DNA of 64,000 nt, taken from contig NZ_RYFV01000006.1 of NCBI RefSeq assembly GCF_004104015.1, positions 1 to 64,000 of the forward strand, in the 5' to 3' direction. Below the pieces are notes generated by a model. That model did not search any database. It worked only from the letters and a program-made list of their open reading frames with translations, and had not been told where the DNA came from. The DNA comes from Actinomyces oricola. GTDB lineage: Bacteria > Actinomycetota > Actinomycetes > Actinomycetales > Actinomycetaceae. The number at the start of each line of letters is the position of its first letter. The stretch's first letter is position 1. This document shows positions 33,579 to 39,789 of this stretch, piece by piece. The position numbers and the translations under genes were made by a program.

Positions 33579-34465
33579 TTGGAGGCCTCCAGTTCTGCCA
33601 GGGCCCGCTCGACCTCGGCGTCAGTGGGCAGCTTGTGGTGCCAGGCCACGACGTCGGACATGAAGGAGATCGGGTGCCCCTTGTGGGAGTGGGCGATAAT
33701 GAAGGTGGGCTTGCCGCTTGAGGCGGGGACGGCGGCAAAGGCGTCCAGGAGAGCGTCGATGTCGTGGGCGTCGACGTCAATGACCTCCCATCCGAAGGCC
33801 CGCGCTTTGGCGTCCAGGGGGGAGAGGTCGTTGGTGGCCTCGGTGGTGGCGCCCTGCTGAAGATGGTTGCGGTCGGCGACCGCGCACAGGTTGGCCAGGC
33901 GCCGCTGGGAGGCGAGCATCAGGGCCTCCCAGTTAGAGCCCTCCTGGAGTTCCCCGTCCCCGGTCAGGACGAAGACGCGGCGCATCGAGCCGTCCATTTG
34001 GCCGGCCACCGCCTCGCCGACGGCGATCGGCAGGCCGTGGCCCAGCGGCCCGGTGTTGGCCTCTACGCCCTTGACCTTGAGCCGGTTGGGGTGCCCATTG
34101 AGGCGGGAGTCGGGCTGGACGAAAGTCTCCAACTCCTCAACGTCCATTAATCCGGCCGCCGCGAGTGTGGTGTAGAGGGCGCAGGCGGCGTGCCCCTTGG
34201 ACAGAATGAGGCGGTCGCGCTCGGGGTCCTCCAGGTTGTCCACGGTCAGGTTCAGCACGTGGAGGTAGAGGGTGGCCAGGACATCGGTGATGGAGAACTC
34301 GCCGCCGAGGTGGCCCATGCGGGCCTTGGCCACCAGGGTGAGGTCTTTGCGCCGAATGAGGCGGGCGCCCCGGCGAATGTGGGCGACAACCTCCTGGCGG
34401 CTCATATCCGGGGTGGTGCGTCCAATGACGGGCAGGTCCACGGACCAGGTCGTGGTCTGGGCCAT
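33575..34465 (-). CDS. Transketolase, N-terminal (thiamine-diphosphate) subunit
   Basis: 296 residues from ATG 34465; a GTG two codons earlier overlaps the isomerase stop and is possible. It has the diphosphate-binding domain of transketolase: ARMGHLGGEFSITDVLATLY, then RLILSKGHAACALYTTLAAAG and GPLGHGLPIAVGEAVAG. The Mg-ThDP motif GDGELQEGSNWEALMLAS ends in the ADRNHLQQ region. It stops with the next subunit already started, so the pair is translationally coupled. Two nt separate it from the isomerase. No C-terminal domains are fused, so it is functional only with the downstream partner. Confidence 0.87.
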   Translation of the reverse strand: MAQTTTWSVDLPVIGRTTPDMSRQEVVAHIRRGARLIRRKDLTLVAKARMGHLGGEFSITDVLATLYLHVLNLTVDNLEDPERDRLILSKGHAACALYTTLAAAGLMDVEELETFVQPDSRLNGHPNRLKVKGVEANTGPLGHGLPIAVGEAVAGQMDGSMRRVFVLTGDGELQEGSNWEALMLASQRRLANLCAVADRNHLQQGATTEATNDLSPLDAKARAFGWEVIDVDAHDIDALLDAFAAVPASSGKPTFIIAHSHKGHPISFMSDVVAWHHKLPTDAEVERALAELEASK

Positions 34466-34467
34466 GG

Positions 34468-35496
34468 TCACGCACCCACCATGGAGGTCAGCAGTGCGTC
34501 CTGGACAATGCGCTGGGCGGCCAGCGGGTCCTGGCGGGCCTGCGCGGCGGCCAGGGCCTCCTCGTCGAGGCTGTCCAGCGCCCGGTGAATGGCCTTGAGC
34601 AGGCGGATGGAGGTGCGGGCGTTGTCCACGACGTCCTCCCGGAAGGGGAACTGGTCGAGTTGCCAGACCCCCTCCCAACTGTTGACGCGCAGGGTGTGGA
34701 AGAACTCGAAGAGCTCGGTGAGGTGGAGGCTGCCCACAACCATGTCGTCATCCCAGCCGCGGTAGTTGTCGTTGACGTCCATGCCCCACAACAGGCCGTG
34801 GTCGATGAGCATCTGGGCCGATTCGGCCGGGGACTCACCGCCGAACAAGGCGTGGCCGAAGTCCAGGAGCACGCCGACGTTGTCCACGCCCATGGCTTGA
34901 ATACCCAGGATGGTCTTAGCGGCCGACCCCCAGAACATGTGGGTGCGGGGCTCACGGGGCTTGTATTCGATGACGAATCTGAGATCGGGGTGGGCGCTGG
35001 CCAGCTCCCTCATCCCCTCGACGGCCAGGCGGTTGAGCTCCTTGTAATCGACTTGGAAGGGGTAGTCGAAGCCGTCCTGGCCCGGCCAGATCTTGACGTA
35101 CCTGGCGCCCAGTTCGCGCACCGCGGCCGCGGCGCCGTGCATTATCTCCAGGGCCGAGGCCCGCTTGGCGGGGTCCGGGTTGGTGAAGGCGCCCATGCGG
35201 TGCTCACGCAGGTAGATGTCCGGGGTCACGCCAATGGCCTTCATGCCGGTGCGCGCCAGGGCCTCCTTGACGTCTTGAAGGCCGACCGCGGGGGTGAAGG
35301 GGTAGTTGAGGTCGACGTAGCTAATGTCGCCGACCTGGGCGGCCAGCTCAATCTGCTCAATGGTGGAGCGGGGGTCGCCGTAGCCGTCGGTGGCATAGCG
35401 GTCGACGTAGGTGGCGAAGTTCCACAATCCGGCCCCGAAGACGGGCTCTGGAGTGGTGCGCGAGGAGGGCGGAGTGGCCCCCGACATTTGTTGCAT
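34468..35496 (-). CDS. Xylose-isomerase-like TIM-barrel sugar isomerase
   Basis: 342 residues, a metal-dependent AP-endonuclease-2-type barrel. Probable metal ligands lie at strand ends: Glu in [15 protein letters not shown], Asp/His in [14 protein letters not shown], and Asp in [34 protein letters not shown] looks like a substrate-binding loop. The N-terminal [15 protein letters not shown] block is also notable. Its place directly before a split transketolase and after an FGGY kinase fits aldose-ketose isomerisation, for which D-apiose to D-apulose is the best-known match to this gene set. Other pentoses cannot be excluded. A 175-nt spacer separates it from the kinase and holds two 15-bp repeats (35617-35631, 35635-35649). 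Confidence 0.75.
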   Translation of the reverse strand: MQQMSGATPPSSRTTPEPVFGAGLWNFATYVDRYATDGYGDPRSTIEQIELAAQVGDISYVDLNYPFTPAVGLQDVKEALARTGMKAIGVTPDIYLREHRMGAFTNPDPAKRASALEIMHGAAAAVRELGARYVKIWPGQDGFDYPFQVDYKELNRLAVEGMRELASAHPDLRFVIEYKPREPRTHMFWGSAAKTILGIQAMGVDNVGVLLDFGHALFGGESPAESAQMLIDHGLLWGMDVNDNYRGWDDDMVVGSLHLTELFEFFHTLRVNSWEGVWQLDQFPFREDVVDNARTSIRLLKAIHRALDSLDEEALAAAQARQDPLAAQRIVQDALLTSMVGA

Positions 35497-35671
35497 TTCT
35501 ATTCAACTCCGATCTTCGATCTGTGGTGGGTGCTGGGCTGGTGCTGTCCGGGCGAGGGCGGGCGCGTGGAAAACGGTGGGCGCGTGGATGCGGGTCGGCC
35601 AGACGGTCGGCCGTCCGCGCCTCGGTGGAGCAGTGCGCCTCGGTGGAGCGGCCGGGGCCCGGTCGGCCTTC

Positions 35672-37150
35672 TCAGGGTCGGAACCGCGAGCGCGCTATGG
35701 CCCTGCCCCATTGCGCGCGGGCGGCCTGCCGGAGGGGGGCGGTCACCTGGGGCCGGTAGACCACCGCGGGGTCGGCGGCCGGGTCGGGCAGCTCCCAGCC
35801 CAGGCGGGCGAAGCCCATGAGGGCGGCCCCTAAGGCGGAGACCTCGGCGTTGGCCGACACCAGGACCTCACGGCCCAGCAGGTCGGCCTGGATCTGCATG
35901 AGCAGGCGCGATGAGCTGGCGCCGCCGTCGGCGTGCAGGACCTCCAGGTCGCTGCCGGCCGGTCCTGCGGTCATGGCCTCAACGACGTCGGCAACCTGGT
36001 GGGCCACGGCCTCCAGGGCGGCGCGGGCGAGGTGGGCGGGCGTGGTGCCGGCGGTGACGCCGGTAATGAGGCCGGTGGCTCGCCGATCCCACCAGGGGGC
36101 GCCCAGGCCGGTGAAGGCCGGGACCAGGTGGACGCCCTCGCTGGAGGCGGCGTCGGCGGCCAGGGCGTCCAGGCCCTTGCCGCCGCCTGCGCCCAGGAGG
36201 CGGGCAACCCAGTCCATGGCCGCGCCGGAGGCGACAATATTGCCCTCCCGGCCGTACATGGGGGTCTCGGTGAGCCAGGCCAGGGTGGTGGCCACGCCGG
36301 GGCGCACCTCCCGGTTCGCGCCCGTGGGCACCATGACCGAGGAGCCGGTGCCGTAAGTGGCCTTGGCTTGGCGCGAGCTGCGGCAGCCGTGCCCGAAAAG
36401 GGCGGCGTGGGAGTCGCCCAGGACGCCGACCACCGGGATGCCGTCGGGCAGCAGGCCCAGGGCGCGGGTGGTGCCGAAGTGCGCGTCGGAGCGCACCACG
36501 CGGGGAAGGCGGGCGGCGTCGACGCCGAAGAGGGCGCACATTTCCTCCGACCAACTCGTGGTGGCCAGGTCCAGCAGCAGAGTGCGTGAAGCGTTGCCGG
36601 CCTCAATGACGTAGGACTCCTGCCCGGTCAGGCGCGCCACCAGCCAGGAGTCAATGGTGCCAATGCGGGCCCGGAAGGCGCCGGCCGGGGCGGCGTCGAC
36701 CATATCGAGCAGGTAGCGCATCTTAGGGGCGGAGAACATGGGGTCCAGGCTCAGGCCGGTGGTGGCGCTGACGGCGAATTCGCGCTCCGGGGAGCGCAGC
36801 CAGTCGCAGAATTCGGCCGTGCGCGAGTCCTGCCAGCCCAGTACTGGGCCCAGGGGCCGGCCGTCGCCCGCGTCCCAGGCGACCACGGACTCACGCTGGT
36901 TGGAAATAGCGATGCCCGCCGGCGTCGCCCCGCCCACGCCATCCAGGCAGGCGGCAATGGCGCGCGCTTGAGCCTGCCAGATGGCCTCAGCGTCCTGCTC
37001 AACCCAGCCGGGCCGGGGGTGGCTTACGGGCACCGGGGCGCTTCCTGAGGCCAGGACAGTGCCGTCGGGGGCAATGGCAAGGGCTTTGGCGTTGGTGGTG
37101 CCCTCGTCCAGGGCCAAAACATAGTCGGGTGCGGCCACGGTCCTCTTCAT
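35672..37150 (-). CDS. FGGY-family carbohydrate kinase
   Basis: 492 residues with both FGGY domains. The N-terminal phosphate loop is YVLALDEGTTNAKALAI, the domain I substrate region is NQRESVVAWDAGDGRPLGPV with QDSRT, and IGTIDSWLVARLTG follows. Domain II has YGTGSSVMVPTG, FTGLGAPWWDRRATGLITG (the FGGY signature region) and HADGGASSSRLLMQIQADLL. It resembles glycerol kinase most, but a true glpK is present at 51.4 kb. Its neighbours are sugar-isomerase and split-transketolase genes, so a ketose kinase (for example apulose or xylulose type) is more likely. The ATG at 37150 follows the permease remnant, overlapping its alternative frame. Confidence 0.85.
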   Translation of the reverse strand: MKRTVAAPDYVLALDEGTTNAKALAIAPDGTVLASGSAPVPVSHPRPGWVEQDAEAIWQAQARAIAACLDGVGGATPAGIAISNQRESVVAWDAGDGRPLGPVLGWQDSRTAEFCDWLRSPEREFAVSATTGLSLDPMFSAPKMRYLLDMVDAAPAGAFRARIGTIDSWLVARLTGQESYVIEAGNASRTLLLDLATTSWSEEMCALFGVDAARLPRVVRSDAHFGTTRALGLLPDGIPVVGVLGDSHAALFGHGCRSSRQAKATYGTGSSVMVPTGANREVRPGVATTLAWLTETPMYGREGNIVASGAAMDWVARLLGAGGGKGLDALAADAASSEGVHLVPAFTGLGAPWWDRRATGLITGVTAGTTPAHLARAALEAVAHQVADVVEAMTAGPAGSDLEVLHADGGASSSRLLMQIQADLLGREVLVSANAEVSALGAALMGFARLGWELPDPAADPAVVYRPQVTAPLRQAARAQWGRAIARSRFRP

Positions 37151-37156
37151 CCCCTG

Positions 37157-37363
37157 TCACCCCTTAGCGTCCCCGGCCAGGGCTCCGGAGACGAAGCGGC
37201 GGAACAGCGGGTGGGCAACGCGCGCACCGTGAACGATGCGGGCAACGTGGACAACGGAGACCGGGGCCGCCGCCATAATGCTGAAGACAATGAAGGCGTT
37301 GAGCAGTCGGCGGCGCTCAGGGGATTGAGCATGACGACGCCTCCTTAAGGCTAGAATATTCAT
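37157..37363 (-). pseudogene. Remnant of a sugar ABC transporter permease C-terminus (probable)
   Basis: A 68-codon frame ends LFRRFVSGALAGDAKG, which resembles the end of MalG-type permeases (consensus like F-Q-R-Y-F-V-x-G-L-T-x-G-A-V-K-G). About 25 residues before it are hydrophobic. Nothing of the rest of the permease is present. A strong Shine-Dalgarno (AAGGAGG) precedes a different-frame ATG at 37332, so the start signal and the permease tail are out of frame. The simplest reading is a large deletion joining the first gene's ribosome-binding site to the last permease's 3' end, removing the transporter. An orphan short protein is the alternative. Moderate confidence only. Confidence 0.4.
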
Positions 37364-37379
37364 TCAACAACGAATGAAT
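37358..37379. promoter_or_regulatory. Inverted repeat upstream of the kinase operon
   Basis: ATTCATTC at 37358-37365 and GAATGAAT at 37372-37379 form a perfect 8-bp inverted repeat with a 6-nt AACAAC spacer in an otherwise GC-rich region. It looks like an operator for a dimeric regulator, plausibly the decayed ROK protein on its other side or the SorC protein. Confidence 0.6.
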
Positions 37380-37484
37380 CGACAAAGTGAAGGTTAGCCC
37401 GCTGCTGGCCGCGGTGTCAACCACTGTTGCAGGGGCGCCGCGGCCGCTGAGCGCGCGGCGCCCGGGCGCCGTTCTCGCCGAACA

Positions 37485-37823
37485 GTGTCAACCGTTGCCG
37501 CAGGGGTTGGACCGCAGGGTTACGGCCGGCCCGGAGTGCGCCAGGCCACCCTGCGCGCCACGAACCTCGCCCTCGTGACCCGGCACGTCTTCGCCGCCCC
37601 TGAACCCGTCTCGCGGGCGGATGTCGTGCTCGGCGGACATTTGGCCCCTCTGGCCGAGGCGCTGCGCCCCGCCCTGGAGGAGGAGTTGGAGCACCGGGTT
37701 CTGGCCTCCAAGTGGACTCCGGTTGCCGTCCTGGCGGCGCCGGACGACGAGGCCCCCGGGGCCACCGGCGCGACCTGGTCCCTCCTGGAGGAAATCGTCG
37801 CCGATCCGGCGACCTGGACTTAA
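37485..37823 (+). pseudogene. Internally deleted ROK-family transcriptional regulator
   Basis: A 112-codon GTG-started frame joins two recognisable ends of a ROK (NagC/XylR-type) repressor. Codons 19-46 (VRQATLRATNLALVTRHVFA, then PEPVSRADV) are the N-terminal HTH entry. From codon 47 (VLGGHLAPLAEALRPALEEE) the sequence matches the far C-terminus of ROK proteins. The rest of the HTH and the whole sugar-kinase-like domain, about 270 residues, are missing at the ADV/VLGG junction. The reading frame is kept across the deletion. It stands divergent from the kinase operon, where a local regulator would be expected. Probably non-functional, though a short DNA-binding or dominant-negative peptide is conceivable. 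Confidence 0.6.
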
Positions 37824-37860
37824 GGGCGCGGGCGGGCGCCGGCGCGCGAGGGCCTTTTGC

Positions 37861-37949
37861 CGGGCGCCCGCGATACGGGGACGCCATGCGGCTCGGCGGC
37901 ACTGCTCAGCGCCCTGGAGGCGGGCGCCCGCGATACGGGGACGCCATGC
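37861..37949. repeat. Two identical 29-bp direct repeats upstream of the GntR gene
   Basis: The unit begins CGGGCGCCCGCGATACGGGG and ends ACGCCATGC. Copies at 37861-37889 and 37921-37949 are identical and 60 bp apart; the second ends 12 nt before the GntR start codon. Both contain the palindrome GGGCGCCC. Autoregulatory operators or a recent duplication are possible. Confidence 0.85.
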
Positions 37950-37961
37950 CACACTGCCGTC

Positions 37962-38738
37962 ATGGCACCCCGCCCTACGCCCCGATACCAGGAGATCGCA
38001 ACATGGCTGCGCGAGCAATGCGCGGCCCTGCCCCCGGGCAGTGCCCTGCCGGCTGAGAACGACCTCGCCGCCCGCTTCTCGGTGTCCCGCATGACGGCGC
38101 GCCACGCCGTGGACGTCATTGTTGACGAGGGCTTGGCCCGACGTCGCAGCGGCGCCGGAACCTTCGTCGAGGCCCCCGCCCTGCACCGGCCGGACTCGGT
38201 CCTGCGCCCCTTCTCCCAAGACATGCGCTCGCGCGGCCTCGTCCCGTCCTCGCAGGTGCTCCGGGCGGAGATGTCCAGACGGCCCGCCAGCGCCGCCGAG
38301 CTCGGCCTCCCCCCGGACGCGTGGCTAGTGCTCATTGAACGCGTCCGCCTTGCCTCCGGCACCCCGATAGCCATTGAGCGCACGGCCCTCCCCCAGGAGT
38401 TCCAGGGGGTGTTGGAGGCCGACCTGGAGAAGGGCTCGCTCCATGAGGCGCTGGGGCGCCTGGGACGCACCATGGGCCGGGCCTCGGGCAGCGTGACCGC
38501 CCGTCTGGCCACGCAGGAGGAGGGATCCCTCCTCGACGTGGACCTGCCCGCGGCCCTCCTCGTGGAGCGCCGCCTTGTCGCGGACACCACTGACCGCACT
38601 ATCGAGGCCACCGAAACCGCGTACGCCGGGTCGCGCTGGGCCATAGACACCGGGGCCTTCGTCCTGACCGACGCCTTGGCCCCCGCTCAGCCGGAGCGGG
38701 CCGACACCATCGGGCACCCCGACGCGCCCCATTCCTAG
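37962..38738 (+). CDS. GntR-family (HutC subfamily) transcriptional regulator
   Basis: 258 residues from ATG 37962; an upstream extension of the frame runs through the 29-bp repeats and is judged non-coding. Residues 8-75 are the GntR winged HTH (YQEIATWLREQCAALPPGSA, LPAENDLAARFSVSRMTARH and GLARRRSGAGTFVEAP). The C-terminal UTRA-type ligand domain (about 85-240) has LVLIERVRLASGTPIAIERT and VERRLVADTTDRTIEATETAY. HutC-type regulators sense small sugar phosphates or metabolites. It is followed at once by deoC with a palindrome overlapping its promoter, so it very likely controls deoC and the transketolase. Confidence 0.9.
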   Translation: MAPRPTPRYQEIATWLREQCAALPPGSALPAENDLAARFSVSRMTARHAVDVIVDEGLARRRSGAGTFVEAPALHRPDSVLRPFSQDMRSRGLVPSSQVLRAEMSRRPASAAELGLPPDAWLVLIERVRLASGTPIAIERTALPQEFQGVLEADLEKGSLHEALGRLGRTMGRASGSVTARLATQEEGSLLDVDLPAALLVERRLVADTTDRTIEATETAYAGSRWAIDTGAFVLTDALAPAQPERADTIGHPDAPHS

Positions 38739-38755
38739 GCCCTACTCCCCCGTGT

Positions 38756-38798
38756 TGTCTATACAGCTCTTGACAGAGCTGTATAGACAGATTAATCT
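38756..38798 (+). promoter_or_regulatory. deoC promoter overlapped by a perfect 34-nt palindrome
   Basis: TGTCTATACAGCTCT (38756-38770), TGAC, and its exact complement (38775-38789) form a 15-bp inverted repeat. TTGACA at 38770-38775 and TAATCT at 38793-38798 are spaced by exactly 17 bp, giving a near-consensus sigma-A promoter. The palindrome covers the -35 box and spacer, so a bound repressor would block RNA polymerase. TGTCTATACA-type half sites are common for HutC/GntR proteins; the regulator gene is 18 bp upstream. Confidence 0.85.
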
Positions 38799-38829
38799 TG
38801 TTGGCGTCAACACCCCCTAAGGAGACGCC

Positions 38830-39609
38830 ATGAACCCCGCCAAGCCCGCCGCCGAGATGACCGCCACCGAGCTCGCCGCCTACATCGACCACTCGGTCCT
38901 CAAACCCGAGTTCACCCCTCAGGAGGTTCGCCGTGAGGTGCAGGCCGCCGTCGCCCTCGGCTGTCGGACCGCCTGCGTGAACCCCGCCTCGATCAGCATG
39001 GCGAAGAACATGACCGCGGGCACTCAGACCGGCGTTTGCGCCGTCGTCGACTTCCCCTTCGGCGCCTCGACCACCACCTCCAAGGCGACCCAGGCCCAAC
39101 TGGCCATGGACGCCGGCGCGGATGAGATTGACATAGTCACCAATTACGGCTGGGCGCGCGCTGGGCTCGCGGACCAGGTCGAGGAGGACCTGCGCGCCGT
39201 AGTGGAGACCTGCCACGCCAGGAACGTAATCGTCAAGGCCATCTTGGAGACTGACGCCCTGACCGAGGCGCAGATCCGCACGACCATTGAGGCTTGCGTC
39301 GCCGCGGGCACCGACTTCATTAAGACCTCCACCGGCTTCTACACCGGCGAACTCCACCACGCCGCCCCCGGCGCCAGTGACGCCATGATGGCGCTCATGC
39401 TCGAGGCCGCCGCCGGGCGCACCAAGGTCAAAGGATCGGGCTCCATTCGGGACCGCGCCCACTTCCTGCGCCTCATCGACGCCGGCGTGGACCGCCTGGG
39501 CATTGGCTACCGCTCGACGCCCGTGGTCCTGGGGCTGGCCGCGACGGGCCCCTGCACCCCCCTCCAACAAAATCCTCACAGCACAACGTCCGCGGATGGT
39601 GTGCTGTGA
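38830..39609 (+). CDS. deoC: Deoxyribose-phosphate aldolase
   Basis: 259 residues, class I aldolase that splits 2-deoxyribose 5-phosphate into glyceraldehyde 3-phosphate and acetaldehyde. Key residues are present: D101 in ADEIDIVTNYG, the Schiff-base K165 in TDFIKTSTGF, and K201 in TKVKGSGSIR. TAAGGAGACGCC gives a strong ribosome site before ATG 38830. The end departs from classic DeoC (GTSSG). It reads LGIGYRSTPVVLGLAATGP, then about 18 residues encoded by a 64-nt palindrome. The natural C-terminus may have been replaced by that element. Likely in an operon with the downstream transketolase under the palindromic promoter. Confidence 0.92.
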   Translation: MNPAKPAAEMTATELAAYIDHSVLKPEFTPQEVRREVQAAVALGCRTACVNPASISMAKNMTAGTQTGVCAVVDFPFGASTTTSKATQAQLAMDAGADEIDIVTNYGWARAGLADQVEEDLRAVVETCHARNVIVKAILETDALTEAQIRTTIEACVAAGTDFIKTSTGFYTGELHHAAPGASDAMMALMLEAAAGRTKVKGSGSIRDRAHFLRLIDAGVDRLGIGYRSTPVVLGLAATGPCTPLQQNPHSTTSADGVL

Positions 39610-39624
39610 GGATTTCGTTGGAGG
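39561..39624. repeat. 64-nt near-perfect palindrome spanning the deoC stop codon
   Basis: Arms of 32 nt (39561-39592 and 39593-39624) match at 29 of 32 positions, centred on a CCGCGG-like core; they start CCTCCAAC and contain AAATCCTCACAGCAC. The right end overlaps a 15-bp tandem repeat (CGTTGGAGGGCGGG, 39616 and 39631). It supplies the last codons of deoC. It lacks a T-run, so it resembles a mobile palindromic (REP/MITE-like) unit as much as a terminator. Confidence 0.8.
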
Positions 39625-39789
39625 GCGGGTCGTTGGAGGGCGGGCGGGCCCGTCTTCGGCCGTTCTCGGCCAGTCGCGCAACTTGCATTTGCCGCCCCCT
39701 TGACCGCGCGAGAGGATGGCAGTAATGAGCACTGGGGTGCCGCGCCGCCAGCCCTCCCACACTCACTCACCACTCAAGGAGCCCCACGC

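Noticed and set aside
35672-37150. Second glycerol kinase
   Set aside because: It is similar in motifs but sits in a sugar isomerase/transketolase operon, and a better glpK lies beside glpD.
37861-37949. CRISPR-like arrangement of the 29-bp repeats
   Set aside because: Only two copies with one 31-bp gap, no further units and no cas genes.
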